Assembly (NCBI GenBank): GCA_021787035.1
Contig: JAJYMM010000207.1
Location: forward strand, 1-42,753
Reading direction: 5' to 3'
DNA from: Actinomycetes bacterium
GTDB taxonomy: Bacteria; Actinomycetota; Acidimicrobiia; Acidimicrobiales; Palsa-688
Length of the DNA stretch: 42,753 nucleotides
In this document: positions 1 to 6,710 of the stretch, in pieces
Layout of the letters: each line of letters begins with the position of its first letter
How positions within the stretch are numbered: the first letter of the stretch is position 1
Notes under the pieces: model-generated
Seen by the model: the letters and a program-made list of their open reading frames with translations, nothing else
Told to the model about the DNA's origin: nothing
Database searches by the model: none
Translations under genes and position numbers: made by a program

Positions 1-62
1 GCGGGTATTGGTCGCGGCGTGGTGAGAGCGCGTCAGCATGCCGTCACTACCGCCCGTGTCTG

Positions 63-653
63 GTGTCGATCCCACGCCCGGTAGGTGCTCGACACCCTCC
101 GAACGCACCGCAGCGACTCGCTCTAGCCGCCCTCGAGCTGTTCGCTAAGCGGAGCTACGAGAACACGACGGTGATCGACATCGCGCAGCGCGCCGGGCTG
201 ACGAAGAGCACCTTCTTCCGGCACTTCCAGGACAAGCGGGAAGTGCTCTTTGGCGACGGCACGATGACCGGGCTGGTCGCCGGGGCGATAGCCGCCGCGC
301 CGGCAACTGCCACCCCGCTCGAAGCGGTGGCATGCGCCATGGAGGCCATCCAGGCAGGAACTACCGCACCCGACCACCGCGAGTACACCGCCCGCAGGCG
401 GGCGGTGATCGCCGCCAACCCCGAACTACAAGAACGCGAGGCACTAAAAGCACTCGCCCTCACCGAATCAATGGCCAGCGCACTCAGCCGGCGCGGCGTC
501 CCCCCGCTGACCGCGGCCGTAGCCGCAGACCTGGCCGCTCTCGCGTGGAAGATCGCCGAAGCGCGCTGGAGCGAGCCGACCAACCACGACAGCTTCGGCG
601 CAGTCGCCCGCCAGGCACTCCGCGAAGTACAGGCAGCCAGCACACTGTGCTGA
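63..653 (+). CDS. TetR/AcrR family transcriptional regulator
   Basis: A 196-residue DNA-binding repressor-type protein. The N-terminal helix-turn-helix is clear: residues about 15-60 run through LALAALELFAKRSYENTTV, then IAQRAGLTKSTFFRHF and DKREVLF, which is the TetR recognition-helix region. The C-terminal ligand-binding half (residues 70-190) is Ala-rich and helical and resembles the general TetR C-terminal fold, so the ligand cannot be read. Translation starts at a GTG; no strong ribosome binding site is visible before it. The gene stands alone at the window edge and its target is unknown. Family assignment is secure, function is not. Confidence 0.85.
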   Translation: MSIPRPVGARHPPNAPQRLALAALELFAKRSYENTTVIDIAQRAGLTKSTFFRHFQDKREVLFGDGTMTGLVAGAIAAAPATATPLEAVACAMEAIQAGTTAPDHREYTARRRAVIAANPELQEREALKALALTESMASALSRRGVPPLTAAVAADLAALAWKIAEARWSEPTNHDSFGAVARQALREVQAASTLC

Positions 654-1085
654 CGCACAGGCCCGCTGACCGCAACCTTTCGCGTGTCTGACATGGCTGC
701 CTGATTGGTTCGGTTGGCAGTTGATTTTCGGATGGTGGCCGTGGCTGGCTGCGAGCTCGACCGCCGCTGTGCTCCTGCTCACCCTCAACTGGGCGGCCAG
801 CCAATCGTCGGGAGCGACCAACAACATGCGGCTCTGACCGCACCCGAAGACCGAGACGCCCTCTGCCCTGGACCGTTGGCTGAGAATGGCGTTGGTGACT
901 TCGGGGCGGCTAGGGTCGGTAGAGCCCAGGTCGACCGCTTCCTCGGCGTGTCGCGTCAAGGTCGTACTCGGGCCACACCAGCTGCGGATCGCGCGTTGAT
1001 GGCTCGGCGAGTGAGGCCGTCCTAGGGTGCGACACCATTCGCGCCCGGCAGCTGGTCAGCAGCTGCGTCTTGGCGTTGAAGGTGA
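654..1085. other. intergenic stretch without a recognised gene
   Basis: About 430 bases separate the two TetR genes. Open frames exist on both strands (for example 705-1025 plus and 468-959 minus), but they have no recognisable motif and the minus one overlaps the TetR gene. I see no hairpin, repeat or RNA gene that I can defend. The two TetR genes point towards each other here, so the stretch must hold their 3' ends. Confidence 0.5.
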
Positions 1086-1649
1086 CTACTGGTTTTCGTC
1101 TCGGTCCGGGAGGACTTGTAGGGCGAGGTTGGCGATGGCGAGCAGGTCGTGGTGGGTGCCGCCGTCGCGGGCACGGTCTGACATTCCGGTTAGTACAGCT
1201 TCGTAGAAGCTGGCGAACTCGTCGGCGTTGAAGCTTGTGGGGAGATCGCCTTCCCGTTGGCCACGGTAGAGGCGGTCGGCGATGGTATCTCGCATCCGTC
1301 TACGTTCCGTGGCGAGCCGGGGTTCTGAGAGGACCGGGCACCCCGGCGGTGTGGCGGGATCGGTGTGCGCGGCTGCCGTGCCGCGCAGCAACGCGGCGAT
1401 GGCCTCTCGGGTCGTGGGGCGGTCCAGCAGCTCGTCCAGGCTGCGCCGGAAGCGTTCGATGTAGCGAGACGATGCCTCGGTGAACAGCCCGGCCTTGTCG
1501 CCGAAGGCGGCGTAGAGGCTGGGTGGCCTGATGCCGATCGCCGCGGTCAGCTGGGCGATCGACGTTTGCTCGTAGCCCGAGCGCCAGAAGGCGTCGAGGG
1601 CGACGTCGATCGCCTCGTCACGGTTGAAGCTGCGCGGGCGTCCGGCCAT
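1086..1649 (-). CDS. TetR/AcrR family regulator, divergent from an SDR gene
   Basis: This 187-residue regulator has a typical TetR N-terminus: residues 1-50 read MAGRPRSFNRDEAIDVAL, then YEQTSIAQLTAAIGIRPPSL and YAAFGDKAGLF. The C-terminal half carries PGCPVLSE and a helical domain like the TetR_C groups that often sit next to oxidoreductase genes. It starts with ATG and is transcribed away from the short-chain dehydrogenase at 1730. Only 80 bases separate the two, and these contain a 20-bp interrupted palindrome. The arrangement suggests that the protein represses both itself and the dehydrogenase until a small molecule binds. The ligand is unknown. Confidence 0.9.
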   Translation of the reverse strand: MAGRPRSFNRDEAIDVALDAFWRSGYEQTSIAQLTAAIGIRPPSLYAAFGDKAGLFTEASSRYIERFRRSLDELLDRPTTREAIAALLRGTAAAHTDPATPPGCPVLSEPRLATERRRMRDTIADRLYRGQREGDLPTSFNADEFASFYEAVLTGMSDRARDGGTHHDLLAIANLALQVLPDRDENQ

Positions 1650-1669
1650 GACGATAATTCTATAGCGGT

Positions 1670-1689
1670 CCGTACAGAACCTGGTACGG
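1670..1689. promoter_or_regulatory. candidate TetR operator in the divergent promoter region
   Basis: CCGTAC and GTACGG form a perfect 6-bp inverted repeat around an 8-base spacer, between the TetR start (1649) and the SDR start (1730). On the minus strand a TATAGAAT-like -10 element lies between the palindrome and the TetR start codon, so a protein bound here would block that promoter. Position and symmetry fit a TetR-family operator; binding is inferred. Confidence 0.5.
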
Positions 1690-1729
1690 TGAGGTTGATT
1701 TCTTAGCGATCACTACACCGGAGGTCATC

Positions 1730-2437
1730 ATGCAGATCCAAGATTCCGTGGCGCTCGTCACCGGGGCCCGGCGCGGCATCGGAGCGGAATGGGTGCGACA
1801 GCTGCAGGAGCGCGGGGCGCGCAAGGTTTACGCCGCCGTCCGTGACGGTTCCCAGGAGCCCATCCCGGGTGCCGAGCTACTTCACCTTGACGTCACCGAC
1901 CCCGTAGGCATCGCGCGGGCCGCGGTTCAGGTCTCGGATCTGACTCTGCTCGTCAACAACGCCGGTATCGCCGCCCATGCCCGCCTGACCGACGGCGATC
2001 TGACGGCTGTGCGTAACGAGCTGGAGGTCAACTTCTTCGGGCCTCTGAATACGGTGCGAGCGTTCGCGCCGATCCTCGGCGCCAACGGTGGCGGCGCGAT
2101 CGTCAACGTGCTGTCCGCGCTGGCGTGGTTTGCCTACGACGGTGCGGGCGGATATGCGGCCGCGAAGGCCGCTGCCTGGAGCCTGACCGACTCTGTGCGC
2201 CTTGAGCTTCGCTCCCAGAACACCCAAGTCAGCAGCGTCATGATGGGAGCCGTCGACACCGACATGTCCGCCCACTACGACGGACCCAAGATCTCCCCCC
2301 ACGACCTTGTCGAGATCGCTCTGGACGGGATCGAAGCAGGACGCTTCGAAATCCTCGCCGACGACACGGCCAAGTACGCAAAGGCCAGCCTCAACCTCGA
2401 CCCCGAACAGCGCTACGCCGCGCTGCCCGCCGCCTAA
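1730..2437 (+). CDS. short-chain dehydrogenase/reductase (SDR)
   Basis: A 235-residue classical SDR, an NAD(P)-dependent oxidoreductase of unknown substrate. The cofactor motif TGxxxGIG appears as TGARRGIG near residue 11. LVNNAG lies near residue 75, the catalytic Ser in NVLSALAW near 125, and the Tyr/Lys pair in GGYAAAKAA near 140. Length is normal for the family. The ATG has a good ribosome binding site, GGAGG at 1720-1724. The gene diverges from a TetR gene and is followed 60 bases later by a damaged ABM-type monooxygenase, a common pairing in small redox or detoxification operons. Confidence 0.92.
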   Translation: MQIQDSVALVTGARRGIGAEWVRQLQERGARKVYAAVRDGSQEPIPGAELLHLDVTDPVGIARAAVQVSDLTLLVNNAGIAAHARLTDGDLTAVRNELEVNFFGPLNTVRAFAPILGANGGGAIVNVLSALAWFAYDGAGGYAAAKAAAWSLTDSVRLELRSQNTQVSSVMMGAVDTDMSAHYDGPKISPHDLVEIALDGIEAGRFEILADDTAKYAKASLNLDPEQRYAALPAA

Positions 2438-2497
2438 CCGTGATCGACAACCCGACGCCGGGCCACCACATCACCACACCTAAAGGGAAGACGACCA

Positions 2498-2795
2498 ATG
2501 ATCATCATCGCCGGGCACGTCCACATAGATCCAGCCGATGTGGGCGAGTTCATCGCGGACGCGCGCTACCTATCCGGTCGCGGCCGCGAACCCAGGGAAC
2601 ATCCTCCTGTCCTTCTGCGTAGACGATGCCGACGCCGGCAAGATCACCGTGCTCGAACAGTGGACGTCTCAGGAAGCGCTCGAGCAGCACCTCGCGACCC
2701 CTGAAGTCATTTCGATCTTCACCAAGTGGGGCCCGCGGATGCGCAACGAAGCACGCAAATTCGACGCATCCAACGAACGAGACCCACGCGCCTGA
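2498..2795 (+). pseudogene. ABM-family (antibiotic biosynthesis monooxygenase-like) gene split by a frameshift
   Basis: The first frame begins at an ATG after a purine-rich AAAGGGAAG and reads MIIIAGHVHIDPADVGEFI, the usual start of small ABM-domain proteins. After about 25 codons the family pattern continues only in the +1 frame, as PGNILLSFCVDD, then KITVLEQWTSQEALEQHL and a C-terminus ending at 2795. Joined, the two pieces give a roughly 98-residue single-domain protein, the expected size. The switch must occur near 2570-2595, in a GC-rich run. One extra base from a real mutation or a sequencing error explains it. As it stands the gene is not translatable in one frame. Confidence 0.7.
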
Positions 2796-2875
2796 CCCAC
2801 AGGCGACCGGCAGCTGGGCTTCCTGGACGAGATCGGCGGCCTGTGTGTGAACCGTCGGCCTCATCGGGGACACGG

Positions 2876-2981
2876 CTAGCGCCGCCGTCGTGCCGCTGGA
2901 CGCATCTTCCCGCCGCCCCGCCGAAGGAGGCAGGAGCGGACGGTGCTGGCGGCCACGTCGAATTCGATGGCGATCTCGGCC
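2876..2981 (-). pseudogene. possible helix-turn-helix gene remnant beside the IS21 left end
   Basis: Reading the minus strand inward from the IS21 boundary gives AEIAIEFDVAASTVRSCLL followed by a basic tail and a stop at 2876. This has the spacing of a helix-turn-helix in a resolvase- or transposase-like protein. The N-terminal part would lie beyond the IS, but I find no matching continuation on the other side of the element (after 6149). It may be a decayed mobile-element gene cut by the insertion. The assignment rests on about 20 residues only. Confidence 0.3.
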
Positions 2982-3132
2982 TGTCAGCCGCCACCAACTA
3001 GGGACCACCTAAAGAGCCTTCCGCCACCAACTAGGGACCGCTCCGCCGCCAGTCGTGGGACCACCTGAGGGTCCACCACCTCCGGTCGGACATCTGTTCG
3101 ACTCGGGCACCGAGGAGGTGCCTGAAATGTTC

Positions 3133-3139
3133 AAGGAGG
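3133..3139 (+). promoter_or_regulatory. ribosome binding site that fixes the istA start
   Basis: AAGGAGG lies 5 bases before a GTG at 3145. The in-frame ATG at 3127 is upstream of this site and has no comparable site of its own, so GTG 3145 is the better start. Confidence 0.65.
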
Positions 3140-3144
3140 TATCA

Positions 3145-4695
3145 GTGGTCCAAGTACGAGAAGTGCTGCGGAGGTGGCTGAGCGGCAACGACGGGCTCCG
3201 GAGAGTCGCCGACGCTGCCGGCGTCGACCGCAAGACGGCGCGCCGTTACGTCGAAGCGGCCGAGTCCCTCGGCGTCAAGAGGAACGGAGGGGAGCCACAG
3301 CTCACTGAGGAGGTCCTCGCGGCTGTTGTCGACAAGGTGCGCCCCGGGCGGCCCGCCGGCCACGGGGGAGCGTGGGAGCTGCTCGGCTCCCACCACGAAA
3401 AGCTGAAGGAGCTCGTCGTCGTGAAGGGCCTCACGGTCGTGAAGGCAGGCGACCTGCTCGCACGCCAGGGGCTTGTGGTGCCCGAGAGGACGCTGCACCG
3501 TTACTGCGCCGAGCACTTCCCCGGCAACGCGGAAAGGGGCACGGTGCGGCTGGCAGACCCCGAGCCGGGCAAGGAACTGCAAGCCGACTTCGGCAAGATG
3601 GGCCTGCTTTTCGACCCGGTCCAGGCCCGCCGGCGCGTCGTGCACGCCTTGGTGCTCGTCGCCGTGTTGTCCCGCCACATGTTCGTGTGGCTCACCTTCA
3701 CCCAGACGACAGAAGATGTGATCGAGGGTTTGGAGAACGCCTGGGAGTTCTTCAAGGGGATATTCGCGGTCTTGGTCCCCGACAACCTAAAGCCTGTGAT
3801 AACCAAGGCAGAACCGACAGAACCACGTATAAATGACACGTTCTTGGAGTACTCCCAAGATCGGGGCTTCCTAATAGACGCTGCCCGCGTCCGCCACCCA
3901 CGGGACAAGGCCCGTTGCGAACGCCAAGTCCCATATGTACGCTCACGTTTCTTCGCCGGCGAGGACTTCGTCGACCTGTCCGACGCGAACCGCCGGGCAG
4001 TCTCTTGGTGCTTGGACGAAGCCGGTGGCCGCGTCCACGGCACGACGCGGTGCAAGCCTCTCGAAGCCTTCATGGCCTTGGAGCAGCCGGTGCTGATCCC
4101 TACCCCCGAAGAACGTTACGACACGCCACATACGGCCGAGCCCAAGGTGCACCCCGACCACCATGTCGAGGTGCTGAGGGCCCTTTACACTATTCCCGGG
4201 GACGACATGGTGGGGAAGACGGTCTCTGCACGTGTCGACTCGAAGACCGCCAAGTTCTACTACAAGGGCCAGCTAATAAAGGTCCACCCAAGGAAAGCGC
4301 CCGGCGGGCGCTCGACAGACCCGGCCGACCTGCCCAAGGAACGGACTGCCTACGCGATGCGCGACATCGAGTCCCTAGTCGCGCGCGGCCATGCAGCTAA
4401 CGCGGCGGTCGGCACCTACATAGAAGCGCTCATGGCGACCAAGTTGCCTTGGACCAAGATGCGCCAGGCCTATCGCCTGCTCGCCTTGGTCGACAAGTGG
4501 GGCGCGGAGCGGGTGGGGGCCGCTTGCACTACGGCGCTCGAGGCCGAGGTCGTGAACGTCAACCTGATAGCCCGGATGCTCGAAAAGGCGAAGGAAAAGG
4601 AAGGGCCAGGCACCGCTGGCACCGCGCCGAACGGCAAGGCTGGGCGTTTTGCCCGCGACAAGGCCGAGTTCGAGGCGAGGGGGCGGGCAAAGTGA
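3145..4695 (+). CDS. istA: IS21 family transposase IstA
   Basis: The DDE recombinase of the IS21 element cuts and joins DNA ends together with IstB. From GTG 3145 the protein is 516 residues. Residues 1-40 form a helix-turn-helix (VREVLRRWLSGNDGLRRVAD, then GVDRKTARRYVEAA). The rve catalytic core shows Asp148 in QADFGKMG, Asp213 in VPDNLKPVI and Glu259 in DKARCERQ, the expected DDE order. The C-terminal third matches the Mu-transposase-like tail of IstA. The stop codon overlaps the istB start in GTGA, so the two are translationally coupled. The element looks intact and possibly active. Confidence 0.95.
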   Translation: MVQVREVLRRWLSGNDGLRRVADAAGVDRKTARRYVEAAESLGVKRNGGEPQLTEEVLAAVVDKVRPGRPAGHGGAWELLGSHHEKLKELVVVKGLTVVKAGDLLARQGLVVPERTLHRYCAEHFPGNAERGTVRLADPEPGKELQADFGKMGLLFDPVQARRRVVHALVLVAVLSRHMFVWLTFTQTTEDVIEGLENAWEFFKGIFAVLVPDNLKPVITKAEPTEPRINDTFLEYSQDRGFLIDAARVRHPRDKARCERQVPYVRSRFFAGEDFVDLSDANRRAVSWCLDEAGGRVHGTTRCKPLEAFMALEQPVLIPTPEERYDTPHTAEPKVHPDHHVEVLRALYTIPGDDMVGKTVSARVDSKTAKFYYKGQLIKVHPRKAPGGRSTDPADLPKERTAYAMRDIESLVARGHAANAAVGTYIEALMATKLPWTKMRQAYRLLALVDKWGAERVGAACTTALEAEVVNVNLIARMLEKAKEKEGPGTAGTAPNGKAGRFARDKAEFEARGRAK

Positions 4696-5489
4696 CACAG
4701 CCGGCACCTTCTGTCCCCCACGAGCTGCGCTCGCTGCTGCGCCGCCTTCGCTTGGGCCAGGTCATGGACACCCTGCCCGAGCGGGCCGCGCTCGCCAAGT
4801 CCTCCTCCATATCGCACCTCGACTTCTTGGCCATGGTGCTCTCCGACGAGGTGGCAAGGAGGGACCGCTCCTCTGCGTCGGTGCGCGCCCGTGCGGCGCA
4901 CCTCGACCCCAAGATGACCCTCGAGCGCTGGGACCCGAGCGCTGCCGTCACCTACGACAAGGCCGTGCTAGACGAGCTCGTCAGCCTCCGCTTCGTCGAG
5001 GACGCCCACAATGCCATGGTCCTCGGGCCTGTCGGCGTAGGCAAGACTTTCCTCGCTACGGCGCTAGGCCACATCGCCTGCCGCCGGCGCGTCCGGGTCT
5101 ACTTCGAGCGTGCCGACCGGCTCTTCAAGCGCCTGAAGGCGGCACGCCTCGACGCGAGCTACGACGCCGAGCTCCGGAAGCTCGTGGCGACGGAGCTGTT
5201 GATAATAGACGATTTTGCCCTCCAGGGGCTCGACCAGGTGGAGACCTCGGACTTCTACGCATTGGTGGTCGAGCGCCACCGCCGCTCCTCGACGGTGGTG
5301 ACCTCCAACCGAGATCCCTCCGAGTGGCTCGCATTGATGGCAGACCCGATGCTCGCCCAGTCGGCCGTCGACCGCCTCCAAAGCGCCGCCTTCGAGCTCG
5401 TTGTAGAAGGCGAGTCCTACAGGCGCCGGGAGAAGCCCACCCTCGGCCCGGGCGGGGAAGGTGGCCCGAGGGACGGAGGTGGCAAATGA
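4692..5489 (+). CDS. istB: IS21 helper ATPase IstB
   Basis: This 265-residue AAA+ ATPase, related to DnaC, assists IstA in target choice and strand transfer. Walker A is GPVGVGKT (about 112-119) and Walker B is LLIIDD (about 169-174). The conserved N-terminal part LRRLRLGQVMDTL and the sensor region TVVTSNRDPSEW are present. The GTG start at 4692 overlaps the istA stop, so a long in-frame upstream extension inside istA is not real. The stop overlaps the ATG of a third small gene by ATGA. Length and motifs are complete. Confidence 0.95.
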   Translation: MTQPAPSVPHELRSLLRRLRLGQVMDTLPERAALAKSSSISHLDFLAMVLSDEVARRDRSSASVRARAAHLDPKMTLERWDPSAAVTYDKAVLDELVSLRFVEDAHNAMVLGPVGVGKTFLATALGHIACRRRVRVYFERADRLFKRLKAARLDASYDAELRKLVATELLIIDDFALQGLDQVETSDFYALVVERHRRSSTVVTSNRDPSEWLALMADPMLAQSAVDRLQSAAFELVVEGESYRRREKPTLGPGGEGGPRDGGGK

Positions 5490-5818
5490 GGGCCCCGTCG
5501 GATAACGGCTCCGTAACGGGAGGCTGCCTCGTCTGCGGCGGCCCGCTCCCGGCCGGGAGGCCGAGGACGACCTGCTCGGACGGCTGCCGCCAGGCACTCT
5601 GGCGAAGGCGCCACCACCTGCAGCTGCCACCGCCCGAGCCGGCCCCGCCAGGGCGGTCCCGCAAAGAAGGGACTGTTTATGAATGCCCCGCCTGTGACGC
5701 CCGCCAGGTTGGCGAGCAGCGTTGCGAGTGCGGCAGTTTCATGCGGAGGCTCGGCCCAGGCGGCTACTCGCCATGCTGTGGCGAGGTCATCACGATCGAC
5801 GAGCTGCTACAGGGCTGA
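5486..5818 (+). CDS. zinc-ribbon protein carried as third gene of the IS21 element
   Basis: A 110-residue protein whose ATG overlaps the istB stop (ATGA), so it is co-translated with istA and istB. It has two cysteine clusters. The first, near residue 15, is CLVCGG plus CSDGCRQALWRRR and resembles the zinc finger often seen in small IS-associated proteins. The second, near residues 67-100, is YECPACD, CECG and SPCCGE. They probably bind two zinc ions. Canonical IS21 elements have only istA and istB, so this is an accessory gene. Its role is unknown; DNA binding at the ends or modulation of transposition are guesses. Confidence 0.75.
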   Translation: MRAPSDNGSVTGGCLVCGGPLPAGRPRTTCSDGCRQALWRRRHHLQLPPPEPAPPGRSRKEGTVYECPACDARQVGEQRCECGSFMRRLGPGGYSPCCGEVITIDELLQG

Positions 5819-5887
5819 GGACATCGAGGCAAAAGGCCGGCGCGCCCCCGCCTGCTCGCGCCCACGAGCCCAAAGCGCTCACGGCCC

Positions 5888-5940
5888 GGCCCAGCCCCCC
5901 CACTGACGCCGGCCCCCCTTAGGGGGGCCGTTGTCTCCGG
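5888..5940 (+). terminator. GC hairpin, copy 1 of a repeated terminator-like element
   Basis: A 9-bp perfect stem (CGGCCCCCC with GGGGGGCCG, 3-base loop) follows ACTGACGC and is followed by TTGTC. It lies 70 bases after the last gene of the IS21 operon. Near-identical copies occur at 30904-30958 (plus) and 31272-31316 (minus). There is no real T-tract, which is common for terminators in high-GC actinobacteria. Confidence 0.55.
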
Positions 5941-6149
5941 GTTGGCCGACAGGCTGCCTGCTGACCGGCGAAGCACAGGACCGCGTCCCGGGCTCCCACG
6001 CTCGCGAAGCCCCGGCAGAAGACAACGACCTCCCCCCTTCTTGACAAGTCACCTCGGACCCTGGATCATGGTGCTCGACCGGTCGTGGCACGCCCGAGGT
6101 GGTCCCATGTTTGTGGCGCCGGGTGGTCCCATGGTGCTGGCGGGTGACA

Positions 6150-6707
6150 GGGGATGTCCTTCCCGTGTGGGCGGTGACGCCTTGAGCGGCACGAGCCAGC
6201 ACATTTCCCCAACTGAGGGAAAAGTCAGGGCCTGTACACCCCTATCAGAAAACATGCTCCTGGGTCGGTTCGACGGGCAAAGCGCGCGCCCCTCGAGGGT
6301 GGCGAGCTCTGGCAGGAAGTCACGGCCCTCGCCGGCGCAAGGCTGAGCGCAGACATCTCACCTTGGGGGGCGAGGTGCGCCGGTGCGCTGGCGATCCCGA
6401 GGAGCACGACCTCGAGGTGGGGGAAAGTGAGTTGTCCGGGTCGTCGTAGTCGTGTGCCAACCCCGCCAATCGGCCACATCAAGAGCATAGTGGCGATGCG
6501 GCCGGAACCGAACGCGCCGGCTAGAAGGCCTACGAGGCGTGCCGATCGGGTGGTGCCAAGCGGCGCCCGGACAACTAGGCCGGCGCCCGGACAACTAGCG
6601 GAGGTTTCCGGGATAGCTCGTTGACCCCAGCCTTCGTCGGTCGGGAACTTTTTTCAAAATAGTGCGCTGACCAGCGCGTTTGCCCAGCTCAGAGGCTCGC
6701 GATTTGT
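6150..6707. other. gene-free stretch between two IS elements, with small repeats
   Basis: No convincing gene lies between the IS21 right end and the IS1634-like left end. It holds a direct repeat of CGGCGCCCGGACAACTAG (6561-6578 and 6581-6598) and an inverted copy of its core, GTTGTCCGGG, at 6431-6440. These repeats flank about 170 bases in a way that resembles a decayed IS end or a small non-autonomous element. Confidence 0.4.
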
Positions 6708-6710
6708 TGG

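Larger units (their letters stand above)
2982..6149 (+). mobile_element. IS21-family insertion sequence (istA-istB-zinc ribbon ORF)
   Basis: A complete element of about 3.17 kb. The left end begins TGTCAgCCGCCAcCA and continues to GGGACCACC. The inverted right end, read from 6149 inward, is TGTCAcCCGCCAgCA followed after four bases by the same GGGACCACC. Both ends carry extra internal copies of the GGGACCACC block (left at 3001-3009 and about 3057-3065; right at about 6100-6130). Such multiple subterminal repeats are typical of IS21 transposase binding sites. Inside are istA, istB and a third gene, coupled by stop/start overlaps. I could not find a matching target duplication in the immediate flanks. 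Confidence 0.85.

Noticed and set aside
2498-2795. Programmed frameshifting in the ABM gene
   Set aside because: No slippery heptamer or downstream stimulatory structure stands out, and this family is not known to use it; mutation or error is simpler.
4449-4691. Extended istB N-terminus
   Set aside because: The extra frame lies inside istA and the protein family starts at GTG 4692.
2982-6149. A target-site duplication around the IS21 element
   Set aside because: The bases outside the two ends (left ...CGGCC, right GGGGA...) do not match.
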